Source: Hylemonella sp.
GTDB lineage: Bacteria > Pseudomonadota > Gammaproteobacteria > Burkholderiales > Burkholderiaceae_C
Assembly: GCA_030695415.1 (NCBI GenBank)
Contig: JAUYQZ010000032.1
Coordinates: 30,369 to 94,368, forward strand
Direction: 5' to 3'
Length of the DNA stretch: 64,000 nt
Shown here: positions 9,114 to 19,053 of the stretch, piece by piece
How positions within the stretch are numbered: the stretch's first letter is position 1
How the letters are laid out: every line of letters starts with the position of its first letter
Position numbers and translations under genes: made by a program
Notes under the pieces: generated by a model
Database searches by the model: none
The model's input: the letters and a program-made list of their open reading frames with translations, nothing else
What the model was told of the DNA's origin: nothing

Positions 9114-9290
9114 CAGGCATGGATCGGCCTGAGTTCCACCGGCCCGCGTTCAGCGCATCCCTTGGCCACGGTATAGTGCCCGGGGAGACCGGGGCCAAAA
9201 TGCGGGTGGCTGCGATGCGGGACAAATTGTTCGCTGCAAGATGCCTGCACCATGCCTCCCAAGTGATTGACTCTTGACAGGCTTGACTGA

Positions 9291-10145
9291 ATGGAATTCT
9301 GGCACCTTACATCGCAGGGGATCGAGGCCGGCCTGGCCGGCGTGCTGGGACTGCTGATCGGCAGTTTCCTCAATGTCGTGATCTACCGCCTGCCCAAGAT
9401 CATGGAACGGCAGTGGGCTGCCGAGTGCGCCGAGCTGGCCGGCAAGGAGCCGCCCCCTGCGGAAACCTTCAACCTGCTGCTGCCGCGCTCGCGTTGCCAG
9501 AAGTGCGGCCACCAGATTCGCTGGTACGAGAACATCCCGGTGCTGAGCTACCTCTTCCTGCGGGGCAAGTGCTCGGCCTGCGGCACGCCGATCAGCCTGC
9601 GCTATCCCCTGGTCGAACTGACGACCGCCGCCCTGTTCGCCTACGCCGTCTGGCGCTGGGGCGCGACACCGGCCGGTCTGGCCTGGTGTGGCTTTGCCGC
9701 GGCGATCGTGGCCCTGGCCCTGATCGACTGGGACACCACGCTGCTGCCCGACAGCATCACCCAGCCGCTGCTGTGGGCCGGCCTGATCGTCGCGGCCCTG
9801 AAATGGAACAACGTGCCCCTGGCGGACGCTCTCTGGGGCGCCGTGGGCGGCTACATGTCCTTGTGGCTGGTGTACTGGAGCTTCAAGCTGGTCACCGGCA
9901 AGGAAGGCATGGGCTTTGGCGATTTCAAGCTCTATGCCGCCCTGGGCGCCTGGTTCGGCTGGACCGCGCTGGTGCCCATCATCCTGATGGCCTCGGTGAT
10001 CGGCGCCATCATCGGCATCGCCATGAAGTTCAGCAGCGGTTTGCGCGAAGGCGGCTATGTGCCTTTCGGCCCCTTCCTGGCCGCCGCCGGGCTGACCGCC
10101 ATGATCTTCGGGCCGCAAAGCATCCTGCGTTTCGTCGGGTTGTAA
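9291..10145 (+). CDS. pilD: Prepilin peptidase / N-methyltransferase PilD
   Basis: A 284-residue inner-membrane aspartic protease that cleaves and N-methylates type IV pilin-like precursors. It has the N-terminal GSFLNVVIYRLP motif, the cytoplasmic zinc-binding loop with C69xxC72 and C94xxC97, and both catalytic aspartates: D146 in LIDWDTTLLPD and D211 in GMGFGD. Multiple hydrophobic segments follow the family pattern and the length is normal. It is followed after 2 bases by coaE and then zapD, the usual pilD-coaE-zapD cluster. The pilB and pilC genes that normally precede pilD in this lineage are not present upstream; AMP nucleosidase lies there instead. Confidence 0.95.
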   Translation: MEFWHLTSQGIEAGLAGVLGLLIGSFLNVVIYRLPKIMERQWAAECAELAGKEPPPAETFNLLLPRSRCQKCGHQIRWYENIPVLSYLFLRGKCSACGTPISLRYPLVELTTAALFAYAVWRWGATPAGLAWCGFAAAIVALALIDWDTTLLPDSITQPLLWAGLIVAALKWNNVPLADALWGAVGGYMSLWLVYWSFKLVTGKEGMGFGDFKLYAALGAWFGWTALVPIILMASVIGAIIGIAMKFSSGLREGGYVPFGPFLAAAGLTAMIFGPQSILRFVGL

Positions 10146-10147
10146 CG

Positions 10148-10756
10148 ATGCGCGGCGTGACGCGTCTGGGCCTCACCGGCGGCATCGGCAGCGGCAAGAG
10201 CACCGTCGCCAGCCTGCTGGCCGAGCGCGGGGCCGCCATCATCGATGCCGACGCGATATCACGCCAGAGCACGGCCGCCGGCGGCCAGGCCATCGAGGCC
10301 ATCCGGCAGACCTTCGGCCCGGAGTTCATCGGCCCTGACGGCGCGCTGGACCGCGAGCGCATGCGCGCGCTGGCCTTCCGCGATCCCATGGCACGCCAGC
10401 GACTGGAGCAAATCGTGCACCCGCTGGTCGGTCTGGAAACGCAGCAGCAGGCCCAGACGGCCATCACGGCAGGGTACCGCTGCATCGTCTTCGACATCCC
10501 CCTGCTGGTCGAGTCCGCCCACTGGCGCGCCCGCCTTGACCAGGTCCTGGTGCTGGACTGCCGGCCCGAGACCCAGATCGAGCGGGTCATGGCGCGCAGC
10601 GGGCTCGGGCGCGACGAGGTGCAGCGCATCCTGGCCCAGCAGGCGAGCCGTCGCTTGCGCCTGCAGGCAGCCGACCACGTGATCTGCAACGACGGCATCA
10701 GCCTGCCCGAGTTGACTCGTCTGGTCGGCCTGCTGGCGGGCCGCTTCGGGCTATGA
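10148..10756 (+). CDS. coaE: Dephospho-CoA kinase
   Basis: A 202-residue P-loop kinase catalysing the last step of coenzyme A synthesis, ATP-dependent phosphorylation of the 3'-hydroxyl of dephospho-CoA. The Walker A motif GLTGGIGSGKST is at residues 8-19. The conserved DADAISRQ follows near residue 33, and the family blocks VFDIPLLVES and LDQVLVLDCRPETQIERVMARSG come later. The start is the ATG two bases after the pilD stop, indicating coupling. Length and motifs are typical. Confidence 0.95.
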   Translation: MRGVTRLGLTGGIGSGKSTVASLLAERGAAIIDADAISRQSTAAGGQAIEAIRQTFGPEFIGPDGALDRERMRALAFRDPMARQRLEQIVHPLVGLETQQQAQTAITAGYRCIVFDIPLLVESAHWRARLDQVLVLDCRPETQIERVMARSGLGRDEVQRILAQQASRRLRLQAADHVICNDGISLPELTRLVGLLAGRFGL

Positions 10757-10778
10757 TTCGCCGTCCGGAAATACCAGC

Positions 10779-11534
10779 GTGATCACCTACGAATACCCAT
10801 TCAACGAGCGCATCAGAACCTATCTGCGCCTGGAGAGCCTGTTCCGCCGCCTGCTCGAACTGGTCGCGCGCGACGAGGCACTGGATCACCACTATGCCCT
10901 GGCCAGCCTCTTTGAAGTCATGGACGTGGGCGCCCGTGCCGACCTCAAGGCCGACGTGTTGCGCGACCTGGACCGCCAGAAGCAGATCCTCAACGGCTAC
11001 CGGGGCAATCCGAGCATTTCCCAGGCCGTGCTCGACGAAGTCCTGCAGCAGGTCGAGCATTGCTACAGCCAGCTCAACAGCCTCTCCGGCAAGGCCGGCC
11101 ACCACCTGACCGAGAACGACTGGCTCATGAGCATCCGCAGCCGCATCGGCATTCCGGGTGGTACCTGCGCTTTCGATCTGCCGGCCTACTTCGCCTGGCA
11201 GCATCAGACGGGTGAGCAGCGGCGCGCCGATCTGCAACGCTGGATCGCCACCCTGACCCCCATCGCCGATGCCATCGGGGTGCTGCTGACCTTGCTGCGG
11301 GACTCGGGCGTGGCACAGAAAGTCATGGCGCCTGGTGGCCAGTACCAGCAGCCGCTGCCCCAGGGCCGCACCTTCCAACTGCTGCGCCTGAGCATCGATC
11401 CGGCCCTGGGCCTGATTCCGGAAATCAGTGGCAATCGCCTGATCGTCTCGATCCGGCTGATGCGCCTTGAAGCCGATGACCGCCTGCATGCCAGCAACCA
11501 GGACGCTTCGTTCGACCTGACCCTCTGCTCCTGA
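10779..11534 (+). CDS. zapD: Cell division protein ZapD (FtsZ-associated)
   Basis: A 251-residue member of the ZapD/YacF family, which cross-links FtsZ protofilaments at the Z ring. The N-terminus [19 protein letters not shown], the internal [21 protein letters not shown] and the [19 protein letters not shown] block are characteristic. The start is the GTG at 10779, which aligns with the family N-terminus. It lies 22 bases after coaE and is followed by yacG, the conserved coaE-zapD-yacG grouping. Confidence 0.93.
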   Translation: MITYEYPFNERIRTYLRLESLFRRLLELVARDEALDHHYALASLFEVMDVGARADLKADVLRDLDRQKQILNGYRGNPSISQAVLDEVLQQVEHCYSQLNSLSGKAGHHLTENDWLMSIRSRIGIPGGTCAFDLPAYFAWQHQTGEQRRADLQRWIATLTPIADAIGVLLTLLRDSGVAQKVMAPGGQYQQPLPQGRTFQLLRLSIDPALGLIPEISGNRLIVSIRLMRLEADDRLHASNQDASFDLTLCS

Positions 11535-11566
11535 GCCATCAGCGCCCGCAAGGCTTGCACCGCGCC

Positions 11567-11785
11567 ATGAATCGCCCCGCCAACCCGTCTGCAGACCAGC
11601 CCCGACGCGTTACCTGCCCGACCTGTGGCGGCGACAGCATCTATGCCCCCAGCAATCCCTACCGCCCCTTTTGCAGTGAACGCTGCAAGAAAAGGGACTT
11701 TGGCGCCTGGGCCAGTGAAGACTTCCGCATGCCGGCCGAAGCCCCGCCGGACGATCAGGAATTCGGCGACCCCAAGCTGCAATAG
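11567..11785 (+). CDS. yacG: DNA gyrase inhibitor YacG (zinc-binding)
   Basis: A 72-residue protein with the YacG four-cysteine zinc site CPTCGG and CSERCKKRD, followed by LGAWASED-like and acidic tail sequence. In other bacteria YacG binds GyrB and inhibits gyrase. The ATG at 11567 is preferred to a TTG four codons upstream. It ends the pilD-coaE-zapD-yacG unit and is convergent with the NUDIX gene, with 15 bases between them. Confidence 0.92.
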   Translation: MNRPANPSADQPRRVTCPTCGGDSIYAPSNPYRPFCSERCKKRDFGAWASEDFRMPAEAPPDDQEFGDPKLQ

Positions 11786-11800
11786 CGTTGGCGTCGACGC

Positions 11801-12277
11801 TCAGGTCAAGGTGCAGGTCGCACCCGTGTAAGCGCGTTCCTCGGCCAGCCACTGCAGGACGGGAACGGTGCCCGCAAGGACAGGGGCCAGCTGGACCGGC
11901 AACTGCTGCCACGCAAAGGACTGGCCTTCACGCATCTGCAATTCGCCACGCCAGGACGTCACCTTGCAGAAATTCAGGCGCACCAGCGCGTGCGGGTAGT
12001 CGACCAGTTCGGTCTTCCAGGGCTGGATCTCCACCGCGTCAATGCCCAGTTCCTCACGTAATTCGCGTGTCAGGGCTTGCGCCACGCTTTCCCCGGCTTC
12101 CAGTTTCCCGCCCGGGAATTCCCAGTAACCGGCGTAGACCTTACCCGCCGGGCGCGAGGTCAGCAGAAAGCGGCCGTCCGGCTGGAGCAGGACGCCCACC
12201 GCCACCTCGGTCACCGCCCGGTCCGGCCCGCCCTCACGCGGACGGTCCCCGTCAGCGACCAGAGGATTGCCGCTCAT
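11801..12277 (-). CDS. NUDIX hydrolase (MutT-like)
   Basis: A 158-residue protein with a complete Nudix box: GGKLEAGESVAQALTRELREELGI matches GX5EX7REUXEEXGU, in register with the GYWEFPGGK lead-in typical of MutT 8-oxo-dGTP diphosphatases. The C-terminal FAWQQLPV is also MutT-like. The start is the ATG at 12277, which overlaps the stop of the upstream ATPase gene in an ATGA, indicating translational coupling. A longer upstream extension would overlap that gene entirely and is rejected. Oxidised nucleotide clean-up is the likely role. Confidence 0.9.
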   Translation of the reverse strand: MSGNPLVADGDRPREGGPDRAVTEVAVGVLLQPDGRFLLTSRPAGKVYAGYWEFPGGKLEAGESVAQALTRELREELGIDAVEIQPWKTELVDYPHALVRLNFCKVTSWRGELQMREGQSFAWQQLPVQLAPVLAGTVPVLQWLAEERAYTGATCTLT

Positions 12278-13152
12278 GCCGGGGCTGCATGTTTGCCGGC
12301 ATAGTCCTTGGCGAACTGGTAGGCCACGCGGCCGCTGCGCGAACCGCGCTCCAGCGCCCAGACCAGCGCCTCGGGCTGCGCGGCCGTGATGGCCGATGCC
12401 GATACCCCGAAGGACGACAGCCACTGCGCCACGATGCCCAGGTACTCGTCCTGGCTGAAAGGGTAGAAGCTGACCCACAAGCCGAAGCGCTCGGACAGGG
12501 AAATCTTCTCCTCCACCACCTCACCGGGATGGATCTCGCCGTCCTCGGTATGGCTGTAGCTGAGGTTGTCCTTCATGTACTCGGGCAGCAGGTGGCGGCG
12601 GTTGCTCGTCACGTAGATCAGCACATTGGCCGTGGTGGCCGATACCGAGCCGTCAAGGATCGACTTCAGGGCCTTGTAGCCCGGTTCGCCGTCTTCGAAG
12701 CTCAGGTCATCGCAGAAGACGATGAATTTTTCAGGGCGCTGCGACACCACGTCCACGATGTCCGGCAGGTCCACCATGTCGGACTTGTCGACCTCGATCA
12801 GGCGCAAACCCTGACCGGCATAGGTATGCAGGCAGGCCCGGATCAGCGAGGACTTGCCGGTCCCGCGCGCTCCGGTCAGCAGTACATTGTTGGCCGGCAG
12901 ACCGCGCACGAACTGCTCGGTGTTGCGCTGGATCTTCTCTTTCTGCTGGTCGATTTCCCTGAGCTGCTCCAGCGCCATCGCCCCTACGTGGCGCACCGGC
13001 TCGATGACGCCGTGGCCGGAACTGCGCTTGCGGTAACGGAAGGCGATGGAGGCGTTCCAGTCAGGCTGGCTCAGGGGCTGGGGCAGGATGGATTCGATCC
13101 TCGCCATCAGATGCTCGGCGCGGAGCAAGAGGCGTTCGAGTTGGGACTGCAT
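12274..13152 (-). CDS. AAA-type ATP-binding protein (DUF815 family)
   Basis: A 292-residue ATPase with Walker A GARGTGKSS (about residues 94-102) and Walker B FIVFCDDLSFE (about 143-153). The ANNVLLTG lead-in and YVTSNRRHLLPEYM sensor region are characteristic of DUF815 ATPases. The biochemical role is not established. It sits between argJ and the NUDIX gene, overlapping the latter by 4 bases and following argJ by 5, a conserved cluster with secA in this lineage. No signal peptide or membrane segment is seen. Confidence 0.9.
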   Translation of the reverse strand: MQSQLERLLLRAEHLMARIESILPQPLSQPDWNASIAFRYRKRSSGHGVIEPVRHVGAMALEQLREIDQQKEKIQRNTEQFVRGLPANNVLLTGARGTGKSSLIRACLHTYAGQGLRLIEVDKSDMVDLPDIVDVVSQRPEKFIVFCDDLSFEDGEPGYKALKSILDGSVSATTANVLIYVTSNRRHLLPEYMKDNLSYSHTEDGEIHPGEVVEEKISLSERFGLWVSFYPFSQDEYLGIVAQWLSSFGVSASAITAAQPEALVWALERGSRSGRVAYQFAKDYAGKHAAPA

Positions 13153-13157
13153 GGAGC

Positions 13158-14387
13158 TCAGGAACGGTAATCGGCGTTGATGGTGACGTAGTCGTGGCTG
13201 AAATCACAGGTCCAGACGGTGTCCTCGGCCTGCCCGCGCCCCAGCACCACGCGCACCGTGATCTCGCTCTGTTTCATCACACGCTGGCCATCCTCCTCGC
13301 GGTAGGATGGGTTGCGCCCGCCCTGCACGGCCACATGCACATCGTCCAGGAAAAGGTCGATATGACTCGGGTCGAGGTCGCCGATGCCGGCGTAGCCGAC
13401 GGCCGCCAGGATGCGGCCCAGGTTCGGGTCACTGGCGAAGAAGGCCGTCTTGACCAGCGGCGAGTGCGCGATGGCATAGGCCACCAGACGGCACTCTTCG
13501 GCAGTCTTGCCGCCCTGCACACGGATGGTCATGAATTTGGTGGCACCCTCGCCATCGCGCACGATGGCCTGGGCCAGCTTGCGCGCCACATCCAGCATGG
13601 CCGCCTTCAACTGCCGGCCTTCGGGGCTGTCCAGCGATTCGATGACCGGGTGGGCTGCCTTGTTGCTGGCAATGACCACGAAGGAATCGTTGGTCGAGGT
13701 ATCGCCGTCGACGGTCACGCGGTTGAACGAACCCTCTGCCAACTCGCGCGCGAGCTGCTGCATCACGGCCGGGCTGACGCGGGCATCGGTCGCCATATAG
13801 CCCAGCATGGTGGCCATATTGGGGCGGATCATGCCGGCCCCCTTGCTGATCCCGGTGATGCTGACCCTGGCACCGGCGATGACGATCTGCACCCCGCAGG
13901 CCTTGGCCACGGTGTCGGTGGTCATGATGCCCTCGGCCGCACGCAACCAGTTGTCTTCGCGGGCATCGGCCAGCGCGGCCGGCAGACCGGCCTCGATGCG
14001 CTCGTAGGGCAAGGGCTCCATGATCACGCCGGTGGAAAACGGCAGCACCTGCTCCGGCGCAATCTTCAGCTGCTTGGCCAGCGCGGCACACGTGCTGCGC
14101 GCGCGCATCAGCCCCTCCTGTCCGGTCCCTGCATTGGCATTGCCGGTGTTGATCACCATGGCCCGGATGCCGCGTCCTGCAGCAAGGTGCTCACGACAAA
14201 CCTGCACCGGCGCGGCACAGAAGCGGTTCTGCGTGAACACCCCCGCCACGGAAGCACCTTCGTCGAGCAGCACGACGGTCAGGTCCTTGCGATTGGCTTT
14301 GCGGATACCCGCTTCGGCGACGCCGATGCGCACGCCTGCGACGGCAAAGAGTTCGGCTGGGTTGGGGGCAGACAGATTGACGGGCAT
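13158..14387 (-). CDS. argJ: Bifunctional ornithine acetyltransferase / N-acetylglutamate synthase ArgJ
   Basis: A 409-residue enzyme of arginine biosynthesis that transfers acetyl from N-acetylornithine to glutamate. The autoproteolysis site is clear: A192-T193 in [15 protein letters not shown], where Thr becomes the nucleophilic N-terminus of the beta chain. Other family blocks are [20 protein letters not shown] and [10 protein letters not shown]. The start is the ATG at 14387, matching the usual N-terminus. It lies 32 bases downstream of secA and 5 bases before the DUF815 ATPase gene. Confidence 0.95.
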   Translation of the reverse strand: MPVNLSAPNPAELFAVAGVRIGVAEAGIRKANRKDLTVVLLDEGASVAGVFTQNRFCAAPVQVCREHLAAGRGIRAMVINTGNANAGTGQEGLMRARSTCAALAKQLKIAPEQVLPFSTGVIMEPLPYERIEAGLPAALADAREDNWLRAAEGIMTTDTVAKACGVQIVIAGARVSITGISKGAGMIRPNMATMLGYMATDARVSPAVMQQLARELAEGSFNRVTVDGDTSTNDSFVVIASNKAAHPVIESLDSPEGRQLKAAMLDVARKLAQAIVRDGEGATKFMTIRVQGGKTAEECRLVAYAIAHSPLVKTAFFASDPNLGRILAAVGYAGIGDLDPSHIDLFLDDVHVAVQGGRNPSYREEDGQRVMKQSEITVRVVLGRGQAEDTVWTCDFSHDYVTINADYRS

Positions 14388-14419
14388 AGTGCGACTCGTG
14401 AGCAGTGAGTGAGGCTGCC

Positions 14420-17164
14420 TCAGCTCAGCTTGCCGTGGCAGTGCTTGTACTTCTTGCCGCTGCCACAAGGGCAGGGCTCGTTGCGGCCGACCCGCGGCAC
14501 GGCGGCCACCTGGGTCGCCGCGTCGACCGTGGTTTCCACTTCGCCGGTCTCGGTCGGTGCGGTATAGGTGACGTTGGCGATGTGCTCGGCCTTGCTCTCC
14601 ATGGCCTCGGCGGCCTGCTCGATCTGCTCGCTGGACTGCACGCGAACCGTCAGGAGCACACGTGTCACTTCATTCTTGACGGAGTCCAGCAACTGGCCAA
14701 ACAGCTCGAAAGCTTCGCGCTTGTATTCCTGCTTGGGCTGCTTCTGCGCATAGCCACGCAGATGGATGCCCTGGCGCAGGTAGTCCAGCGCACTCAGATG
14801 CTCGCGCCAGTGACTGTCGATGCTCTGCAGCAGCACCATGCGCTCGAACTGGGTGAAATTGCCGGCGTCAACCTGGGCCACCTTGGCCTCGTAGGCTGCA
14901 TGCGCATGAGCCGTCACTTTCTCAAGGATATCGTCGTCGCTGATCGCGCTGGCATCCTGAACCAGATCACGCAGGGGCATATCCAACTGCCACTCGTCGT
15001 GGAGCACTTTCTCGAGGGCCGGGAGATCCCATTGTTCCTCCACCGACTCTGCCGGCACGAACTGGCGCACCAGATCGCTAAAGCAGCCCTCGCGCAGCGA
15101 GGCGATCTGGGTCGACAGAGTCTGCGCATCAAGGATGGCATTGCGCTGCTGGTAGATGACCTTACGCTGGTCATTGGCCACGTCATCGTATTCGAGCAGC
15201 TGCTTGCGGACATCGAAATTGCGCGCCTCGACCTTACGCTGGGCGCTCTCGATGCTGCGCGTGACGATACCGGCCTCGATCGCCTCACCATCCGGCATCT
15301 TCAGCCTGTCCATGATGGCGCGCACGCGGTCGCCCGCAAAGATACGCATCAGCGCGTCGTCCAGGCTCAGATAGAAGCGCGAAGACCCGGGATCGCCCTG
15401 GCGGCCCGAACGGCCGCGCAGCTGGTTGTCGATGCGGCGCGATTCATGGCGCTCGGTGGCGATGATGCGCAGGCCACCCAATCCCACGACCTTTTCGTGA
15501 TCATGGTTCCATTGCACGCGCAAGGCGTCGATCTTCTGGCGCTTGGCGTTCGCGTCCAGAGCCTCATCAGCCTCCACGGCCTCGATCGTCTTCTCGACGT
15601 TGCCGCCCAGCACGATGTCCGTCCCACGGCCCGCCATATTGGTGGCAATCGTGATCATCTTGGGCCGGCCGGCCTGGGCGATGATGTCCGCCTCGCGTGC
15701 GTGCTGCTTGGCATTGAGCACCTGGTGCGGTAACTTGGCCTTCTCCAGCAATTGCGCAATGATCTCGGAATTCTCGATCGAGGTCGTTCCCACCAGCACC
15801 GGCTGGCCCCGTTCGTAGCACTCGCGGATATCGGTGATCGCCGCCTCGTACTTCTCCCGCGTGGTCTTGTAGACGCGGTCCAGCTGATCGTCCCGGCTGC
15901 TCGGTCGGTTGGGGGGAATCACCACCGTCTCCAGGCCATAGATCTCCTGGAACTCGTACGCCTCGGTGTCGGCGGTGCCGGTCATGCCGGCCAACTTGCC
16001 GTAGAGACGGAAGTAGTTCTGGAAGGTGATGGACGCCAGGGTCTGGTTCTCGGCCTGGATGGTCACGCCCTCCTTCGCCTCGACGGCCTGGTGCAGGCCG
16101 TCGCTCCAGCGCCGGCCGGTCATGAGACGACCGGTGAACTCGTCGACGATGACCACCTCACCGTTCTGGACCACATAGTGCTGGTCGCGATGGTAGAGGT
16201 GTCGTGCCCGCAAACCGGCGTAGAGATGGTGCACCAGCGTGATATTGGCCGGGTCGTATAGGCTTGCGCCCTCGGGGAAAAGCCCCGCCTGGGCCAGCAG
16301 GGCCTCGGCCTTCTCATGGCCCATCTCGGTCAGGAAGACCTGATGGCTCTTCTCGTCGACGGTGAAGTCGCCCGGCTTGATGACGCCCTCTCCCGTGCGG
16401 GGGTCGGCCTCGCCCTCCTGCCGCGTCAGCCCCGGCACCATCTTGTTGATGGCCAGGTACAGGGCCGTATGGTCTTCGGCCTGACCGCTGATGATGAGGG
16501 GCGTGCGCGCCTCATCGATCAGGATCGAGTCGACCTCATCCACGATGGCGTAGTTCAGGCCACGCTGCACACGATCCACCACCTCGTAGACCATGTTGTC
16601 GCGCAGGTAGTCGAAACCGTATTCGTTGTTCGTGCCGTAGGTGATGTCGGAAGCGTAGGCGGCCTGCTTTTCCGAACGCGACATCTGCGGCAGGTTCACA
16701 CCTACCGTGAGGCCCAGAAAGTTGTACAGCCGCCCCATCCATTGAGCGTCCCGGTTGGCCAGGTAGTCATTGACGGTCACCACGTGCACGCCCTTGCCGG
16801 TCAGGGCGTTCAGATAGACCGGCAGCGTGGCCGTCAGGGTCTTGCCCTCGCCCGTGCGCATCTCCGAGATCTTGCCCTGGTGCAGGGACATGCCGCCCAT
16901 GAGCTGCACGTCAAAGTGCCGCATCTTCATCACCCGCTTCGAAGCCTCCCGGACGGTGGCGAAGGCTTCCGGCAACAGCGCCTCCAGGCTTTCGCCCCGG
17001 GCAACGCGCTCACGGAACTCGGCTGTCTTGGCCTGCAAGGCGCTGTCGTCCAGCTTTTCGAATTGCGGTTCCAGCGCATTGATGCGGGTTACCACGCCGC
17101 GGAATTGCTTGAGAAGCCGGTCGTTGCGGCTGCCAAATATTTTGGTGAGAATGTTGATGCCCAT
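14420..17164 (-). CDS. secA: Preprotein translocase ATPase SecA
   Basis: A 914-residue motor of the Sec export pathway. It contains [14 protein letters not shown] (Walker A, near residue 100), [14 protein letters not shown], the [23 protein letters not shown]-like block, [17 protein letters not shown], and a C-terminal zinc-binding SEC-C motif [14 protein letters not shown] that contacts SecB and phospholipid. The start is the ATG at 17164 beginning [16 protein letters not shown], the canonical SecA N-terminus; an in-frame start at 17269 adds unrelated residues. A 137-base gap to the M23 peptidase gene upstream probably holds its promoter. Confidence 0.97.
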   Translation of the reverse strand: MGINILTKIFGSRNDRLLKQFRGVVTRINALEPQFEKLDDSALQAKTAEFRERVARGESLEALLPEAFATVREASKRVMKMRHFDVQLMGGMSLHQGKISEMRTGEGKTLTATLPVYLNALTGKGVHVVTVNDYLANRDAQWMGRLYNFLGLTVGVNLPQMSRSEKQAAYASDITYGTNNEYGFDYLRDNMVYEVVDRVQRGLNYAIVDEVDSILIDEARTPLIISGQAEDHTALYLAINKMVPGLTRQEGEADPRTGEGVIKPGDFTVDEKSHQVFLTEMGHEKAEALLAQAGLFPEGASLYDPANITLVHHLYAGLRARHLYHRDQHYVVQNGEVVIVDEFTGRLMTGRRWSDGLHQAVEAKEGVTIQAENQTLASITFQNYFRLYGKLAGMTGTADTEAYEFQEIYGLETVVIPPNRPSSRDDQLDRVYKTTREKYEAAITDIRECYERGQPVLVGTTSIENSEIIAQLLEKAKLPHQVLNAKQHAREADIIAQAGRPKMITIATNMAGRGTDIVLGGNVEKTIEAVEADEALDANAKRQKIDALRVQWNHDHEKVVGLGGLRIIATERHESRRIDNQLRGRSGRQGDPGSSRFYLSLDDALMRIFAGDRVRAIMDRLKMPDGEAIEAGIVTRSIESAQRKVEARNFDVRKQLLEYDDVANDQRKVIYQQRNAILDAQTLSTQIASLREGCFSDLVRQFVPAESVEEQWDLPALEKVLHDEWQLDMPLRDLVQDASAISDDDILEKVTAHAHAAYEAKVAQVDAGNFTQFERMVLLQSIDSHWREHLSALDYLRQGIHLRGYAQKQPKQEYKREAFELFGQLLDSVKNEVTRVLLTVRVQSSEQIEQAAEAMESKAEHIANVTYTAPTETGEVETTVDAATQVAAVPRVGRNEPCPCGSGKKYKHCHGKLS

Positions 17165-17301
17165 GAACGCCGTACCGCCCTGCAGGTCATGACAACCGGC
17201 AGCGCCGTGCAATCCTTGTCTGTCTAGATGATGAGTGTCGCCAGCTAAGGCAACAGCAGTCCCCGGCACCTTGCGGCTCCGGGAGCGCGAAGCGCTTGAT
17301 T

Positions 17302-18456
17302 CTACCTTTGTGCTGCTGGCAGGGCAGGCGCTGCCGGCACGGGCGCCGCCGAGGCTGCCGTCCTCTCCGCGCCAACTGCCGGTGCAGGGCTGACAGCAAG
17401 GGGGATTGGCACTGGCACCACCACCTTGGCAGGCTGCTGAGTGGCCGGGGGCGTCAGGGGCCTCGGTACGGACGGAGCCGCTGCGACGGGAGCCGGAGCC
17501 ATGACCGCCACCGGAGCCGGCGCCAGTGCCAGTTGCTGCACGGGCTGGCCGCCGCGGCTGGCATTCATGAACTTGTGGGGGTCCTGGGGCACACCGCGTA
17601 CCAATACCTCGAAGTGCAGGTGAGGGCCCGTCGAACGCCCCGTGCTACCCACCTCGCCGATTTTCTGGCCCCGTTTGATCAAATCACCCTTTTTCACCGT
17701 GAGCTTGGACGCATGGGCGTACCGGGTAACCAGGTCTTTGCCATGGTCAATCTCGACCATATTCCCGTAATCGGGACGGAATTCCTCGGTGACGACCACC
17801 CCGCCCGCTGCCGCCAGGATGGCTGTCCCAGGCGGCGACTGGTAGTCGACGCCGGTATGCAAGGCCGAGCGCCCGGTAAAAGGGTCGATCCGCCAGCCAA
17901 AACCGGAACCGGCGCCTCCGAACGCCACCGGGTGCTGGGTCGGAATCATCATGTTGCGGACTTTCTGCTCAAACAAGCGGGACTCGACCACCGCCATCAG
18001 GTCGGTGCGCTGCTCTGTGATCCGGTCCAGATCCGCCAGTGTCTTTTCCAGTTCTTCCATGGTGAGGGGACGCCCCGAAACCAGGGCACCGCCCTGACCC
18101 GGTTTGGACCGGATTTCGGCGGGGTTGATGCCCGCGAGGCCGGAAACACGTTCGCCCAGTGACTCCAACTGGAGCAGCTTGGCCTGCATTTCGCCGAGCC
18201 GGCGGGCCATGACGTCGAGGTTCTCTCGCATGAAGCGGTCTCGCAGGGCGAATTCGTCCTTGACCACGAGCTTGACCAGCGCACCGATAACGGGCCAGCC
18301 TTCGCGTGCGCCCTTGAGGAAAACCCAGTGGTAAAGCCCAGCGGCGACCAGCATCAGCGCAAAAGACAGGCTCAGGCCAGCCAGCAGCAGCTTGGTACCA
18401 CTCAGATGTATTGCACGGCTTCTGGCCAGCCATGCATCCGTGATAATCAAATGCAT
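17302..18456 (-). CDS. Membrane-anchored M23 metallopeptidase
   Basis: A 384-residue murein hydrolase-type protein. A hydrophobic segment at about residues 22-46 anchors it in the inner membrane. The periplasmic part has a helical, probably coiled-coil stretch (about 68-165), and then an M23 LytM domain with zinc ligands in [11 protein letters not shown] and H200TGVD204, and the H279xH281 pair in GPHLHFEV. All M23 zinc-site residues are present, so it is probably an active endopeptidase rather than a degenerate activator. The C-terminal 80 residues are a Pro/Ala/Val-rich tail. It lies upstream of secA and divergent from the DUF721 gene, with only 27 bases between starts. Confidence 0.92.
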   Translation of the reverse strand: MHLIITDAWLARSRAIHLSGTKLLLAGLSLSFALMLVAAGLYHWVFLKGAREGWPVIGALVKLVVKDEFALRDRFMRENLDVMARRLGEMQAKLLQLESLGERVSGLAGINPAEIRSKPGQGGALVSGRPLTMEELEKTLADLDRITEQRTDLMAVVESRLFEQKVRNMMIPTQHPVAFGGAGSGFGWRIDPFTGRSALHTGVDYQSPPGTAILAAAGGVVVTEEFRPDYGNMVEIDHGKDLVTRYAHASKLTVKKGDLIKRGQKIGEVGSTGRSTGPHLHFEVLVRGVPQDPHKFMNASRGGQPVQQLALAPAPVAVMAPAPVAAAPSVPRPLTPPATQQPAKVVVPVPIPLAVSPAPAVGAERTAASAAPVPAAPALPAAQR

Positions 18457-18483
18457 CTCTATTCCTTCTCAAGCCACTTGCGA

Positions 18484-18798
18484 ATGACAACCCGTCGCCA
18501 TCAGTCAGTCACGCTGCTTCAGGCTACACAGGAATCGCCGATGCTGGCTCGCCTGAGCGAACTCAGCAAAGACTCCACCGCCCGGCTCGACGCTGTTGAG
18601 TCGATGATACCGGCGGTGCTGCGCACTGCAGTGACAGCCGGGCCGATCGACGGAACGAATTGGTGTCTGATTGTTAACAGCAGTGCTGCTGCTGCCAAAA
18701 TCCGCCAACTCCTGCCGGCGATGGAAGCCCTTCTTCGCACCAAGGGATGGCAGGTTAGCGCCATCCGGCTCAAAGTACAAATCCCATCCCGACGCTAA
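18484..18798 (+). CDS. DUF721 (DciA-like) protein
   Basis: A 104-residue basic protein with the DUF721 pattern (VESMIPAVLRTAVTAGPIDGTNWCLIVNSSAAAAKIRQLLPAM). The family includes DciA, which helps load DnaB helicase, but this is a short beta-proteobacterial type and its function is not established. The start is the ATG at 18484. It is divergent from the M23 gene with a 27-base gap. The end of the gene is 41 bases before the left boundary of the integrated element, so it is the last host gene on that side. Confidence 0.82.
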   Translation: MTTRRHQSVTLLQATQESPMLARLSELSKDSTARLDAVESMIPAVLRTAVTAGPIDGTNWCLIVNSSAAAAKIRQLLPAMEALLRTKGWQVSAIRLKVQIPSRR

Positions 18799-18839
18799 AG
18801 AGCCCGAAAGAGCGCAAAAGCGAGATTTTTCGCCGGGGA

Positions 18840-18884
18840 TGGTGCCGATTGTCGGAATCGAACTGACGACCTACCGCTTACAAG
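18840..18884. repeat. attL (displaced 3' end of host tRNA-Thr)
   Basis: This copy matches the 3' half of the tRNA at 32426-32501, from the encoded CCA through the anticodon stem, but has no 5' half, so it is not a tRNA gene. It differs from attR at one base: 18848 is A where 32434 is C. The base here would pair correctly with the host 5' acceptor arm, so this is the original host 3' end displaced by integration. Confidence 0.88.
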
Positions 18885-18977
18885 ACGGCAAAATTTGGCA
18901 TTTATCGGCATTACTCTACGAAGACAAGAAACCACAAGCTATTGGTTTTTTGAGTCATTTACCCGGATCGGGGTTTC

Positions 18978-19005
18978 TTGACATTACTCGGCGTTTCCTT
19001 AGTAT
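18978..19005 (+). promoter_or_regulatory. Predicted sigma-70 promoter for the integrase gene
   Basis: TTGACA at 18978-18983 and TAGTAT at 19000-19005 are separated by 16 bases and point at the integrase start at 19054. The surrounding sequence is AT-rich compared with the host. The arm repeats begin right after the -10, so integrase binding could repress its own promoter. Confidence 0.5.
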
Positions 19006-19024
19006 GGCTACACAGAGGCTACAC
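19006..19024 (+). repeat. Left arm repeat pair (GGCTACAC x2, 11-bp period)
   Basis: GGCTACAC occurs at 19006-19013 and 19017-19024, start-to-start distance 11 bp (one helical turn), in the same orientation. The same pair with the same 11-bp period occurs near the right end at 32351-32369. Matching pairs inside both ends are as expected of arm-type integrase or excisionase binding sites. The repeats are seen directly; the binding role is inference. Confidence 0.65.
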
Positions 19025-19053
19025 ACGAGCCTCATGTCGCCACCGGAGACGCC

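Noticed and set aside
14420..17164. Extension of secA to the upstream in-frame start at 17269
   Set aside because: The canonical N-terminus begins at 17164; added residues match nothing in the family.
18840..18884. A second tRNA-Thr gene at the left boundary
   Set aside because: Only the 3' half is present; no D-arm or 5' acceptor strand. It is attL.
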